NCBI GenBank assembly: GCA_963693285.1 | Contig: OY848919.1 | Coordinates: 2,547,827-2,611,826, forward strand | Direction of reading: 5' to 3' | DNA from: Xestospongia muta | Lineage: Eukaryota; Porifera; Demospongiae; Haplosclerida; Petrosiidae | DNA length: 64,000 nt | Shown: positions 1 to 19,682 of the stretch, in pieces | Layout: every line of letters starts with the position of its first letter | How positions within the stretch are numbered: the stretch's first letter is position 1 | The notes under the pieces: model-generated | Told to the model about the DNA's origin: nothing | Databases searched by the model: none | Seen by the model: only the letters and a program-made list of their open reading frames with translations | Made by a program: the position numbers and the translations under genes

Positions 1-537
1 TCATTAATTTTAATTAATAATCATTTTTTTACAAAAATTACTTTAAAATCTATTAAAGTGTTTTGCTTGTTAGGCGTGTGCTGATGGTCGATATTTTCCC
101 GCCATAATGGTGGTCACGCGTTTGCTGTTAACCGCTAAGCGCGTGCTGATGATCATGATTTTCTGTCCTGGCCAATTGTGTAGTACTCATTAGTAATGGA
201 TTCTTTGAAGACTTTCTTTGACTGGACTCTCGAGATCTTCACCTGTTGAGACAGTTTAATTTCTGTTTCAATGTTTATTTTAAAATAATTTTTAAATTTC
301 TAATAATGCTATGTTGTTGTTTTTTTATGTATTATAAAACTGGTTTATTTTTGTGACTTGAAAACTGCTTTAATTTTTAAAAGTTCTTCATCTTTTTCTG
401 TTACTGAATTTCCATTTTCAAATTCAACCTAACAGTTGTTGGAAAGTATACGAAGTTACGTATTTTCTTTGCATTTTATTTCTATACAAAATTTTAGAAT
501 GTTTTTGTATATCTCCATATACTCTAATTATTTGAGA

Positions 538-910
538 ATGGCCAAAGAGGATGGAGACACTCAAGGTTCAACTGATGGCTTACAAAGACCAGGTAAGTAT
601 ATTATTTTGGAGAACACGATCATCTATTAACTTACAAATTACCATATCTATATGATGTCAGTATTCCTTGTTACAATACATTTTATAGTTGTCCTCACTA
701 TCAGAATTTATTAATTATAATACTGAAGTTGATCCAGAGATGGTTGTGATTCAGAAAGATCTTCAACAGTTGATATCTCTAACAGAAGGTATTTTTAAAT
801 GAGAACATTTATTTTGGCATTGTATTGTTATAAAATTGAAGATGATCTATATTGCAGTGCAAACTATTGATCAAGGACTACACACTGAACTAGTGTATAA
901 CTATATCTAA
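538..910 (+). CDS. small three-exon tyrosine-tail gene or receptor tail fragment
   Basis: Three exons join in phase: 538-592 (starts at the ATG at 538), 705-788 and 858-910 (TAA). All borders are GT-AG and both introns are phase 1. The predicted product is about 63 residues, acidic and polar at the N-terminus, and ends with DQGLHTELVYNYI. This ending is nearly the same as that of the frame at 4600-4892, so the two are paralogues. I do not recognise the family. Short Tyr-containing motifs of this kind occur in cytoplasmic tails of signalling receptors, which is inference only. It lies 456 bp past the HARS stop, on the opposite strand. It could be a genuine short gene, the last exons of a gene starting outside the window, or a decaying copy. 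Confidence 0.4.
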
Positions 911-1366
911 TAACTGTGTTATAATGTACACGTACATGTAAATGGTCTTAATAACATAATAGAAATATATAATGTATTTTTAATTTTGTAAACTATTGAT
1001 CATTTGTAAACTACATTACCTATATATTTAAAAACTCATAACCAAACTAACCTTAACTAACATCTTTAACAGGACTTATACAAATAACAAGATAACATCA
1101 CTATATGTAGTTCATTCGGTTGTTGTGTAAAACCATATCATCAGTTAATTCTAAATAACAACCATTTTTGTTCAGCAAAAGTCAAGATTCGCAATATACA
1201 CACCACCCAGTAACGTGATTACACATATAATCATCCTCCAATGTATTGATTACAGGATAGGATTGTTTTGTTTCTTTTAATTATTAACTAATGTTGGATC
1301 ATTACTAAAATAACAAAAGTTTAAGATGATAGTGTTACTAAATATAGCACAGTACACTAATTGTAT
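911..1366. other. intergenic, convergent 3' ends
   Basis: AT-rich sequence between the stop of the small tail gene and the stop of HARS on the other strand. No convincing exon, RNA gene or repeat was seen. It must hold both 3' UTRs. Confidence 0.5.
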
Positions 1367-6484
<5,118 letters not shown>

Positions 6485-6785
6485 ATTTCAGGTCATTTAA
6501 TAGAGGTCTTTGTTCAACAGCCCTCTGAACACGTGGGTATTAGTGTTTCTAGAATATTATATTTGTTTCCAGACCCAGAATTTTGGGGCGTTACCTTTTA
6601 AAGCAGCTAAGGGCTGTGGATTAGTTATCTTTCTTTTCTACTTGCATATTCGAGAAAAAACAACGTCATCTCATTCAATTTCCATTGCTACAGTGTTCTA
6701 AAGTGGTTTTCGTCCCTTTTCCAGCTGCTGTGAGTCGAACAGCGGTTTAGTTTGACTTCTCGCCTTTGTAGCTATCGCCTGCAAA
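6485..6785. promoter_or_regulatory. divergent (bidirectional) promoter of HARS and MYCBP2
   Basis: The start codons of HARS (6484, minus) and MYCBP2 (6786, plus) are 301 bp apart, head to head. Composition is less AT-rich than the introns. No clear TATA box was seen. Both 5' UTRs and a shared promoter must fit here. Confidence 0.7.
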
Positions 6786-8132
6786 ATGGCTGACATCGGT
6801 GGAGAAAGTGTCAGCGGGTCAGTACTCCTCGGCTGTATAGCTCAGTCGTTTAGAAATATTCTGCAGCGAGACTTTGATGATGAACTTATGAAAGAGTAAG
6901 TCTCTAACTAATTAAGTAACAATTACTTAGATATGCAATTACTTGTTTACATTCTTTCCTTGTAGGACAAAGGAGAAAGAGAAGAGACTTAAAGCTCGCA
7001 AAAAGAAGAAGGATAAAGATAAAAAGGATGTATGTGTTTTTTATTATCATTAATTCTCACAATATTAATTAATTAGTAGTTTATGAAGTATAATAATGAG
7101 TAAGTGATAGCTCTTATTAGTTGAAAATGTGACATTTTTGTAGGAAATGGTACATGTGTTCTGTTTACACATTAATCAATAATTTAAATCCAATATCTCC
7201 ATTAGTCATTTCTTTATAAGTCTATCTACTCACCACTTCTTGATTTATCCATACAAGTTTCAATTATTCATCTTTCACTTAGTTATTTATTTATTCATAC
7301 ACTTGTTCACCATAGAAACCTGAAAAAAAAGAGACTGAGAAGAAAACAGTTACTCGTGAAGGATCCAAGTCTCTCATCACCTACTCAAATCCCTCAGCTT
7401 ATTCTGTTTTTTCACATATTCGTCACTTTGTCCTCCAACAAGAACTCTGCGACACTTACAATATTAGGAACTTGGAGGATAGTGACGAGAGTGAAGATGA
7501 GGAAGGTGATGAAGACGGAAAGACTCAAGACAAACAGAAGACATTACCAGAGGTATGTGTCTCATACTATGAGGTAGTGACAGCTTGTGTAATAATAACA
7601 TTTTGTTAAGAATTGTTGTTACTAACTTCCATAACAATTTAATGTGCAAGTAACTATTATACTACTTTAATTTACTCTCTTTCTTTCTCCATTTCTCCTT
7701 CTAGGTTGTTAATCTTGGTATTCGTGGTGTCTTCTCTATTTTACAAGAAGTTTGGCAGACAACACCTGAACTTTGTTTGCGAGTTTTGTCCGAGTTTTTG
7801 AACATATTACAAGGACAGTCACCAGGTGGATTGAAGAATGAACCACCTGAGACAACAGGTATTGATGCCTTTCCAAGTGTTATAACCTATCTCCCCCACC
7901 TTTCCCACCCTCCCTTCCTCTCTCTCCCTATCTAGCTGCTCTTTTTGATTTACTGATGAAGATTGTTACTGATACTACAATGGAGAACTCTAAAGTTGCT
8001 AAAGATCTATCTTGTATGGCCTCCTCTTGTTTGCTCAGTTTAGTTATTGCTTTGGGTGAAACAAGTAAAATGTTGGCAGCTGTTGCCTCTTTATTGATTG
8101 CGCCATCTGGTGTCTCTGATGGGATTGTTAAA
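6786..8132 (+). other. MYCBP2: MYCBP2 N-terminal region (exons 1-5)
   Basis: Exons 6786-6895, 6966-7029, 7316-7552, 7705-7858 and 7936-8132. It contains a very basic Lys-rich stretch (exon 2), an acidic Asp/Glu stretch (exon 3, 7480-7530), then a helical segment ([20 protein letters not shown]) typical of the family N-terminus. Confidence 0.85.
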
Positions 8133-11100
8133 GTGAGTTTGTTGTGTAGTGTACAAGATTAGATATTGGTAAAGAAAATAATTTGCATACCAAATCTTAT
8201 TTTAAGCTATACTTATAGTGGAACCTTTGATAAGTACACTCTTAAAGACACCATCCATTTTAAGACACTTGTTCTAGTCCCATACTAATACTTTAGTGTA
8301 TTATACAACCTTTATATTGAGGACACTTGTTCTAGTCCCATACTAATACTTTAGTGTATTATACAACCTTTATATTGAGGACACTTGTTCTAGTCCCATA
8401 CTAATACTTTAGTGTATTATTGATACTAAGGTAGTTTCCATAGTGATATAGTGCCATTATATGGAGTAGTATTACAATAGTAATATGATCATATAGTGCA
8501 GTTAGTGATACTAGTAGTTGTTAGTATCATTACGAATGGAATGGGTTAATGTTACATGTATAAGTTTATTATTAATTGATGGGTGGGTATATGATATAGT
8601 TAATTAATTTAATTTAATTATTAATTGATGGGTGGGTATATGTTATAGTTATGTAATGGACATGTACCTATAGTTAAGTTATTGTATAAATAGATGTTTG
8701 ATATTTTATTCCTCTCCCTTACATAGGTTCCTGAAATATTGAGGTCCCTCCAGGTTTCAGTGCAGGCAGTTCTTGTTGGGTCAGTATGTGAGACAGACTG
8801 GTATGATCAAGGGGTTCCTGTAAAGAGTTTAGTAGATCAATGGTCGCTAACACCTGCTTTAGTTCAAGCCATTGACAGAAGTAGTCCAGCTTTTGCTATT
8901 GCTAGTGATGCTCGTTTCCTGTATCTCCATGGTGCTTTTGGATTAATGAAGATTGGTTCGGGATATGGAAATACTATAAAGGTCAGTATTGAAACTTGAG
9001 AATAAGTCTGAGAAGCTTTAATTTTGAGAATGAGCCTGTTCTAATTTAGATTTGAGAATTGGTCTGTTATAACTTGAGAACGAGTCACTATTTACATGAA
9101 ATGTTTAGAATTGAGTCTACAGGCAGTATTACTCTCAATGTTTAGAAATTAGTCTATCATAGTTTGGGAATGAGTCTGTCATAGTTTGGGAATGGGTCTG
9201 TCATAGTTTATCATACAGTGTTTGTAGTATATTTTACAACAGTGATTTTTTTATTTAGGGACATGTCTACAACACAGTTTCCGATTTTCATAACACCACA
9301 GCTGGACGACTGCTCTATGCATCAGTAAGTACTATACACTACTAACATATACATAACTACTTTCAATTTCAATATACACAGTATTTATTTATTTAACATA
9401 ATGCACACTAATATAATAACACGTAATACACACATGTATTACTTTCAGTTTCAATATTCATAATAGTATTGATTTAACTTAACACACACTTTTATAAATG
9501 AAATACCTTGCTTACATGTGTTATAATACATGTACATATATATTGTGTACATATATTATATGTGTATATATAATGTATGTACATATAGTATGTGTATATA
9601 TAATATATGTACATATAATGTATGTACATATAGTATATGTGTATTCATTATGTTTGATGTACATATAATTTGTGTATTCATTATGTTTAATGCTCTAACT
9701 TGCTTTTATTTTTTTAGGGCAAACTTTATTTTACATCTGGTCAAGGCACAATAATTGTTATTGATTCTCAAACTTTAAAAACAGAAGAAACAATGGAACT
9801 AGAAGGTATAACTCCACCCCCTCCCCCTGAATGCTCTCTGTACAACCATCTATTCATCTATTTATTCATTCATCAGACCTTTCATTGATCCATTCGTTTC
9901 TCTACTTGTGTATTCAACTATCCATTATTTAATCCATCCATTCATTTATCAACCATCTATCCATCCATTTATCTATCCATCCATTTATCAACCATCTATT
10001 CATCCATTTATCAACCATCTATCCATTCATTTATCTATCCATTTATTCAATTGGTCCTTTGTTTCCTTCCTTTTTTAGTTGAAGCTATAGGTCCACAATG
10101 TCTGTTTTCTGATGGAACTGATCTGAGACAAATTATGGCAAAGAAAGATGTAAGTATATTACCTACTTGTACATTATCAATAGTATTATCTATTACTACA
10201 TGTGTACTGTATGTCCCCAATATTACAATATAATATAGTATAGATCTTTGTGGGTAAAATAATTGTATTAAAACTTTATGGGTTAATTATTCCAGGATGA
10301 CTTTTTATAATTATTATAATGGAATATGCAGCAATTTAAATTTATGAACTCCACACCCTATAAAAATTAAACCTACAAAGCAAAATTATAATTGCAACAT
10401 TAATAACATATACATATTATCAGGAGCGCATGAGCGTCGCGAAGCGACGCGAAGGAGCGTCAAACTGCCATTATATTTGTATTCTAACCATTGTCGAAAC
10501 ACGGTCAAGGATTATTCCATATAAGGAAATACACTTACTTAGCATAAGTACTGCTAAGTACGTGACGGAGCAATGAATATTATTACAATCATATGGCGAG
10601 TAAAACGAAGAAGTCGAAACTAAGAAAGAAGTTATGTACATCGAGAAACGTTTAAAAGAATTATACTTGGAGGTTATGGAGGCTTTGTCATTAGAGAGGT
10701 GGAAACAGTTGAACAACATATATCACTTTATTCAACAAGACTAGTTCTCTGGCAATACATGAAAACTAGTCTCAGGCTAGGGAAGTTGCTGGAGTTCTTA
10801 AAAAGAACTTCCTGCCAGCTTTTTTGCATCTGTTACAAGGGTAACAAACGTTTTGGTAGTTTCCTTGCTGCATGGTACAAGGAGTCACTTTAACCTGTGA
10901 CACTGTCCACACAGAACTCCAGGACACTTGGGAGTTACCTTGTGTCTGAATATAATGATATATATATGTTGTTCAAGGTCGCTTGGCCATCTTCTTGACT
11001 TCTTGACTTCTCTTAAATTTATCTATTTAAAGCGCACCTACTAAGAGGTTACAGCCCAGAAGCTATTAAAATGCAACACACTTAGCAGTTATCTCCATAT

Positions 11101-13118
11101 ATGGACATATGCTCTAAGCTGTGATTCGACAACAGTTGGTTAAGGGAGTTTGACGCTCCTTTGCGTTGCTTCGCGACGCTCATGCGCTCCTGATATTATG
11201 TAAGACACCTGTGGACAGTACATGTACATATACATTTATATTATATTATCTACATGTGCATAATACATGTACATATTATATGTACATATACATGTAGATG
11301 TATTATGTTTTATTTGTTATTTTCTCTAGGGTAGTTTTGTATTACATAAGTTGACTACAATTTGTTCACCAATACCTGTGGTTGAACAGAAAGTGCTTCA
11401 GTTATCTCAGAAGAGTGTTCTCTGTCTTGGAAGAGCAAAATATGATGCTCAATCTACTTTGCATACATTATGTAAGAGTGGGTGTGTCCATCCCTGTGTA
11501 TACTCTGTCTGTATAGCCTTTGACTTTTAACCATCCATCCATCCATCTATCAATTTATTCATCCATCTATCAATTCATTCATCCATCTATCAATTCATAC
11601 ATCCATTAATAGATCAAGACAATACTCAAGAAGTAGTGCGTATTATGGCAACTAAAAGTTTTGCTATTGTTGTCACAGCCTCTGGAAAGGTAAAGAACTA
11701 TCCATTCAACCCATATGTTTATTGGTTTACCAGTCATCCATTATATCATACATATATGTCCATTGATATACCAGTCATCCATTATATCATACATATATAT
11801 CCATTGATATACCAGTCATCTATTATATCTTGTACCATGACTATTATGAAATGACCAATCAGGTTGCTTTAAATGAGGTTGATAAATTTCACATCAACCT
11901 TTGATCGTTATCAGTGAGGTTGACAATTTTTTTAGCAGGGTTGACAATTTTTTTAGCGGGGTTGACAATTTTTTTACTAGTAGCGGTAATTCAAAAATAA
12001 ATAATGAATGAAATATATATATATGAAATGCCGTTCGCCTATGACTCCTCCAGTCTTTCCAGACCTTAACTGTCCAGTTAGTATTGCGAAAGGTGTTTTT
12101 GGGAACGGAATTAGTTTTTGCTGCTTCCACACTTTCGTCACTTTGAAAAGCGAAACGTTCACCGTTGGGTAGGGCTGAAGGAACTGCCGAGCGACAATAT
12201 CGGTCAAGGCGTGGTCAAATAAATGGGCGTCTACCTGAGAAAGAATAATTATAGTCCAACTCGTCTTCCATTTTGAATTTGCGTCGTTAGAATAAGAAAA
12301 AACGTTGCTAGACTACCTTTATATAGCAGGTTTGTGCGTGATATTGTTGCCATGGCAGACCATTTCATGGTACAAGCTGGTTATATACCCTCGGTACGGT
12401 TTCCATAGCATTTATCAACCTCGCGACTTCGTTGCTCAGTTGATAAATCTCATGGAAACCTTTACCTCGGTATATAACCTATACATACAAATAATGTCCA
12501 TTGATATACCAGTCATCCATTATATCATACATATATGTCCATTGATATACCAGTCATCCATTATTATATCATACGTATGTATCCTTTGGTTATACTGGTC
12601 ATTGAACTATGTCCAATGTTCGTTCATTTCATAGGTATTTTATCAAGGCAGTGGTGTTCCATTGGGTATCACTGGTAAGGATATTCCAAAAGGACAGTGG
12701 GCTGAGATAGATCTACCTGAATCAAAGTCTAAAGTGGAATATTGTGCCTGTGATAACTCCGGTAGTTTTTGTCTCCTGGTAACTGATAAAGGAACTGTAT
12801 ATTTTGGAGGTGTGAACAAAAAAGGAGAAGCTGGAGAGAATCGTAAGTAGAACATGTAAATATATACATGTTTACATGTAATAGTGTATAAAATAATATT
12901 ATGACGTAAACTGAAGCCAGGTGACATGAGGTTTTGTGCATTTTATAGCATCAGGTGGTCGTCAACCCAAGCCAGTTAAGTTAAAGAAGATGAACAAAAT
13001 TAAAGATCATGAAATAGTTAGTTGTGCTTGTGGACCTCATACATCAGCACTTATTTCAAGAGATGGTAAACTGTTTATGTTTGGTCTACCTGAGGATGAT
13101 CTTGTTGACAAGAGTACA

Positions 13119-13152
<34 letters not shown>

Positions 13153-16100
13153 ATGATGAATTATTTAATTATTGTAGGTGTGGTCACCGGTATGTTGGGT
13201 GTTCCTGCTAGTCAGGTTGTACTGGGTCGGTCTCATACATGTGTTCTAACTCAACTTGGTACTGTCTATACATTTGGTAATAACCAATATGGACAATGTG
13301 GACGAAATTATATACCACCAAGTGAAGGTAAGGAATATATAGTTATCCATTTATCCAACTATTCATCCATTTATCCAACTATCCATCCATTTACCCAACT
13401 GTTCATCCATTTATCCAACTATTCATCCATTTATCCAACTATTCATCCATTTACCCAACTGTTCATCCATTTATCCAACTATTCATCCATTTATCCAACT
13501 ATTCATCCATTTACCCAACTGTTCATCCATTTATCCAACTATTCATCCATTTATCCAACTGTTCATCCATTTATCCAACTATTCATCCATTCTAGGTCAA
13601 AACATTGAAGTAACAGATGAAGATGCTGAAAGTAGTGATGAAGATGAAGGCGAAAGCATGTGTCTCCCGGGGGAACACACATGGGGACATGAACGTTGCA
13701 TGATATGTCATTTCTGTAGATTTTGTACTGGCTATGGACCATCTTGCTGCAACGAGGGACTACCTGGTAGAGACCCTGGAATGTAAGAAAACCCTTTAAT
13801 ATAGTATTTATATTACTACAGATTATATTTAAGTGGTTTATTATTTTGTACTTTAATATAGTACAATAATAATGTTATATATATATATATAAATATTATT
13901 TTTGTTGTTTACCTTGTTAGGGATTGTGGGTGTGGCTCAGGTGATTCTGGTTGTACCAGTTGTGGTTGTTGTAAAGTATGTGCTGGAGAAACAGACAGCT
14001 GGAGTGGAGGTATCTCCTTTCAAGAACTTGAGGAAGTTGAACCAGAGATGTTTGAACGAATTCGTCGTGCTCGATCTCGTAAAGAAAAGAAAGGAAAAGA
14101 GAAGAAAGAAGACAAAGGAGGTATGGGACTACAACTGTTGTTTGGAGGTCAGTCATGTGACTGTCACATGACCATCAGGTCATATGGCAGTGTCTATAAT
14201 GTTGACAAAGGCTCTTGATTAATTCATGATTTAACTTGAATCACATGAGCTTTATTATAGTCATGTGATCTACATGTGACTGACTGGTCATGTGATTCTG
14301 ATGTGGTTAGTCTTGTTTTGGAAGGCAGATGCTTTAGCTTGCCCCTGCCCATCCTCCTTAAGTGGGTGTGGTTTATATGGCTCGCTAACCTTATACCCTT
14401 CCTAAATTAATTATGAGTCAATCTGTCAGGAGTGTTTTGAGTTTTACTCTTCTGATCGTTCCTGCTCAAACATATTCTTTTGTTTAATTGATTAATCATT
14501 GTTCTTTCTTGCTCTCCCTCCCATAGGCGGTGAGGGTGGGGCTAGTGAAGGTGGAGGTAGCGATGATCAAGATGAGAAAGAGGAAAAAATTGAAGACCTT
14601 CTCTCGACAAAGAAACCAGCTATTCTTCCTCTTTCTGAAGAACAGACTGTCATGCAAATCGACTGTGGTACATTTCATACAGGTATTGAATAGTGCATCC
14701 ATTTGATTTCTTTATCTGTCCATTCCACTTATCAAATATGTATCCATCAATTCATCTATTTGTCCATTCAATCTTTTATTTATCCATTTATAGCTCTACT
14801 ACTTCACACTGGTGAAGTATACATGTTTGGTAATGGTAACCATGGACAACTTGGACAGGGAAATAACAAACCTTGGTTAGTAATAAATAACAAACCAATG
14901 TATGAATGTATGGATGGATGTATGGATAAATGGACAGATAATGATGGATAAATGGATGGGCAGATGGATTTCCAAAGTATATAAATATTTTCATTGATAG
15001 CTAGTACCTGTCATCAACACTTACATTATTTTAAGATTTTAACTTATCACTAGTATGTCTTGCCTAAATGAGTTACATAATATTACACAACCATATTCAT
15101 TGTCGGTATACTAAAGGACAAAGTCTACAGATGTATTATGTTAACAATACAGACATTATCTTTTTCACACTTACCAAAATAATGCTTTACTATGACTATG
15201 AATTATGTTAACACATTGTTAATATTATTGATGGTTAAATGGATTGTGGGTGGACAGATGGCTCTCCAAAGTATATAAATATATTCATTTATAGATAGTA
15301 CATGTCATGAACACTTACATTATCTTATGATATTTAACTCTTTTATTTTAGTGGTCATCCAGTAAAAGTACCACTACCAGGACCAGCTCAACAAGTAGCA
15401 TGTGGAGATAACCATACTGTAGTCCTATTAACATCTGGTGAAGTCTATACCTTTGGCAAACATCAGGTTCACTTTGATCATAATCTCGTATATTTGTATG
15501 TACATCAGTTCCCTTGTAGAATCAGTGTTACTAGTACATGTACATGTTTTAAGATATCATGATCATAGTATTATAGATTATAACTGTCATGTGACTGTCA
15601 TATGATTATCATGTGATGAGTCATTGATTGTTATAGCTCAGGTTCTAGTTTGAATTATATTATATTATAGAGAAACCTTTATGTTTTCTCTCTCATTTCA
15701 GGAAGGTCAACTTGGCCGTGAGGCAGATGATGCTGATGATAACAGTTGGAACATGATACCAGGACCTATATCATTGCCGGGAGATTCGTGTCAAGCTAAA
15801 TGGGTTTCTGCTAGTGGTAACCAAACATTTATTGCTGTTGATGAGTCCCTCATATCAGAGAACACACTAACAAAATGTCAAATATTTGCTCATCCTGAGT
15901 GTTTTGGTAAGTTCATAGTCTATAGTTCATAGTACATGGTTCATAGTACATGGTTCATAGTACATGGTTCATAGTCTATAGTTCTTGGTACATGGTTCAT
16001 AGTCTATAGTTTATAGTACATAGTTCATAGTACATGGTTTATAGTCTATAGTTCATAGTACATAGTACATAGTCTATAGTTCATAGTACATAGTTCACAG

Positions 16101-16732
16101 TACATAATAACACATACAATTGTATATAGTATGTATTATTCATATAGTATATTATATTGAGGATGTATAAGTCCATGTATCATAATGGTGTCCATTATAC
16201 GTGGGCGTGGGCATGGACATGGACATGTGTGTAATATGTTTAAAGGGTTTTTTGTTTACGAGATGTTACAATATGGCATGTAATTTAGCTCTGTACTCTC
16301 TGTCTCTTCTCTTTCTTGTAGGTCTTGTTCCTCCTTCAGCTCCAGGTCAACTCAAACCTAGTTTGATAGTTATCAATCCATCAACTTGTGTTGCTAAAAA
16401 GTGAGACAGTTACTATTAGTCACATGATAATCATTTAGATATCATATGGCTGATGTAAAGATAATCACAAGTCATGTGACTCCGCACATTTTTAGTGATT
16501 CTACATTTAAAATGTTTTAATTCAACTCATAATCACATGACTGTCATGTGACTATATTCCTACAGGATGGATGGTGAGGAACAACAAAATTTAGCTGACA
16601 GAGCACTTTGTGTTGATCCTGAATACAATGTCTTATGGACATACTCTCCTAGTTCATTAGAAGTTAATTGTTTTAATCCTGTAGCTTCTGAAGTGAAAGG
16701 TATAGAGAATAATATAAAATCTTATCTAAATA

Positions 16733-16790
<58 letters not shown>

Positions 16791-19644
16791 CCCTCTCTCT
16801 CTCTAGATTCATCTGGTACAATCCTTAGTCCGTCACTTTGTTTACCTCAGTCTAAAGAGGCGACCATTACTCGTACTCATGCTGCAATGAACTTGCTCTC
16901 ATCTTTACACACTCTAGCTATTAATCCACCAATGTCATTACAATCTTTGACTGGAAAGAGGATGAAGAATTTTTCTGTTGATGACTATCACATTCTCACT
17001 AGATTTAATAGTTAGTGGATAATGGGAGGGTTAGGATGATTATTAGAAGGATGGATTGTTAATATAACCAGATGGTGACATTTTATTGGGAGGGTGAACT
17101 GTTAATAGAACGTTGGTATTGGGAGGGTGCCCTTTGTGAGTTTGGGAAAGTGAATATTATTATGTACCAAGTTAGGTCCAAATACATATGTATCTGTGAC
17201 ATCATTGTTTTTATAATATATGTATGAGCACTTTATTTCCATGGTAACCAAGTCATAATCTGTTCTATTAGGTCACGGAGGAGGTTGGGGTTATAATGCT
17301 GGATCTGTTGAGGCCATTCGTTTCAGTCCTGATCAAGATGTTTTATTGGGTGGGTTTGGTTTGTATGGTGGGCGTGGCTCTTATAATGCTGAAATAAAGG
17401 TAAGTATCCTTTTTGTAGATTTAGTCATGTGACAGTCAAGTGATAGTTGCATGACTTCACTAGAAGTCTTAGATAATATGGCCATAATATTCATCAGTTA
17501 AATATCATAAATCACATGTTTTGCAAATGTCACATGATTTCGTTCAACTTATGTAATAAGTCACATGACTTTAACATGATTAGGTAATGGAACTAGGACA
17601 ATCTTCAGATCCTGAGACAGAGGGCACTCTATTAGCATCAGCTGAAGAGAAGGGATACTCTTGTGAAAGGAACAAAACTTATCGTCTTCTTTTTGATCGT
17701 CCTGTTGTATTAATGGCTGAATATTGGTACATAGCACATGTTATGATTGTCTCTCCGTCTGGAGCTAGTACTGATGCTGGATCATCTGGTCAGAGTCAAG
17801 TCACTGGACCTGATAAGTAAATAATAGTTTGTCCATTTATTAACCATTAATCCATATGTCTAGTCATTCATCCATTTATTGAATCATACAACCATCTATC
17901 TGTCCATTCATTGAGCCATCTATCCATTTATCTATTGAACCATCTATCCATTTATCCATTCAACCATTTATCGATCCATTCAATTATCCATTTGCTATTA
18001 TTTGTGTGGTATTTTTTTTCTTGTAGAGTTGTTTTTAAATTTAAGAACTCTCGGAAATCTAACAATGGCACAGATGTTGGGTCTGGACAGATACCAGAAT
18101 TTCTCTATAGGTACATAACATTAATACAATGACTGTTTCTTTGTATTGTAATTATTAATACATGTTTGTACATGTATTGTTCAAATAGTCTGCATGTTTC
18201 AAAACTAATTGGACTTATTGAATCACAAAAACATTGAAAACACATAATTTATACAATTTATACAATCATTACATAACTAATTAAACTAATTGCTTTGTAT
18301 GATTATGTTTTCAATTTTGTCATAAACAATATACAATTCTATCAGGTATTTAATTAATGACTATTGTTTAATTTCCATGCATTATTGCCAAGTTTTACTG
18401 AAAAATAATTATCTACCAAAAAGTGGAAGAATCAGTCACAGAGCTATTTCTACACATTTTGGAAGGAAACCATTTATTGCTGTAATTATTCCAAATTTGT
18501 CAGAAACAATGCACAGACTTATCAGATATTGAATTCAAATTTGTTGTTTAATTTCATACATTTTCGGCACGTTTCAAAACTGATTAGACTCATGGTATCA
18601 CAAAGCCCAAAAACCACATAATCCATACATCACACAACCAATTAAACTCACTTTTTCTAGCATTGTATTTTCAATTTTGTTCCAAGTAATGCTATGTACA
18701 TCTACATGTACGTGTACATGTACATGTACATGTAGTGTTACAGATAAATTTATGTGCTCTGCTCTCTTTGTAGGATTCCTGAGTTTGAACAAGAGTCAGG
18801 AGTGTCTATCCAATTACTTGAGAAAGAGTTCTCACTAACTGTATCTCCTGTAAGTAACGATACAACTGTTATGTTAGGTACTGTTTGTTCATTGGACTCT
18901 TTCTTGTGCAGGATGGACTTCAAGCTGCTCAGAATATTTTGGAATGGGGGTGGGACCAGTTGCAACGGGAACCAGAGCAGATTAGTCAACTAAATATAGT
19001 TATTAAAAGTGCTCTTGGTATATTGTCCTCTCATATCAAAGAAGTCTATCCTGCTAAAGGTAAGAAGGAACATCTATTCATCATTCTCTCTGTCCATTCA
19101 AGTACCCATCCATCTATCCTTCAATTAGTCCATCCATTCAACTACCCATCCATCTATCCTTCAATTAGTCCATCCATTCAACTACCCATCCATCTATCCT
19201 TCAATTAGTCCATCCATTCAACTACCCATCCATCTATCCTTCAATTAGTCCATCCATTCAACTACCCATCCATCTATCCTTCAATTAGTCCATCCATTCA
19301 ACTATCCATCCATCTATCCTTTAATTAGTCCATCCATTTAACAATCTCTCCATCTATTCATCCATTACATTCAACTATCTCTCCATCTATTCATCCATTA
19401 CAGGTATCAACAAGAAAGCTCTTCCTGACTCACCGGAACTAGCGGAGTGTGTCCATAAAACACTATGGTTGATCAAACGTATCTTCTCCTCAAAACAGAG
19501 TTCTTCGGATCAGTTCAAAGATATCATGGCAATTTGTAGAGAAACATTTACCAGTTGTTTTCATGCCTTCTATCCCTCAGCTTTGTTGAAGTGGTTTGCT
19601 CTGTGTAATCTTCTGCAACAGATTGATCCTGTGAGTTGGAGAGG

Positions 19645-19682
<38 letters not shown>

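Larger units (their letters stand above)
8727..16699 (+). other. MYCBP2: MYCBP2 RCC1-like region with Cys-rich insert (exons 6-22)
   Basis: Exons: 8727-8981, 9259-9324, 9718-9805, 10079-10149, 11330-11471, 11613-11689, 12635-12842, 12949-13119, 13178-13327, 13596-13782, 13921-14120, 14527-14682, 14794-14875, 15352-15466, 15702-15906, 16322-16400, 16566-16699. RCC1 signatures are clear: [71 protein letters not shown]. Between two repeats the exons at 13596-14120 add a Cys/His-rich segment ([10 protein letters not shown], then [19 protein letters not shown]) that probably binds zinc, followed by a Lys-rich stretch. Confidence 0.88.

Noticed and set aside
10471..10893. Short frames inside the 772-bp inverted-repeat element
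   Set aside because: No transposase motifs, no similarity recognised, and each is under 85 codons.
13153..13608. Frame rich in His-Pro-Phe-Ile-Gln-Leu repeats after an RCC1 exon
   Set aside because: Read-through of the donor at 13328 into the 20-bp minisatellite; the splice phase to the exon at 13596 is perfect.
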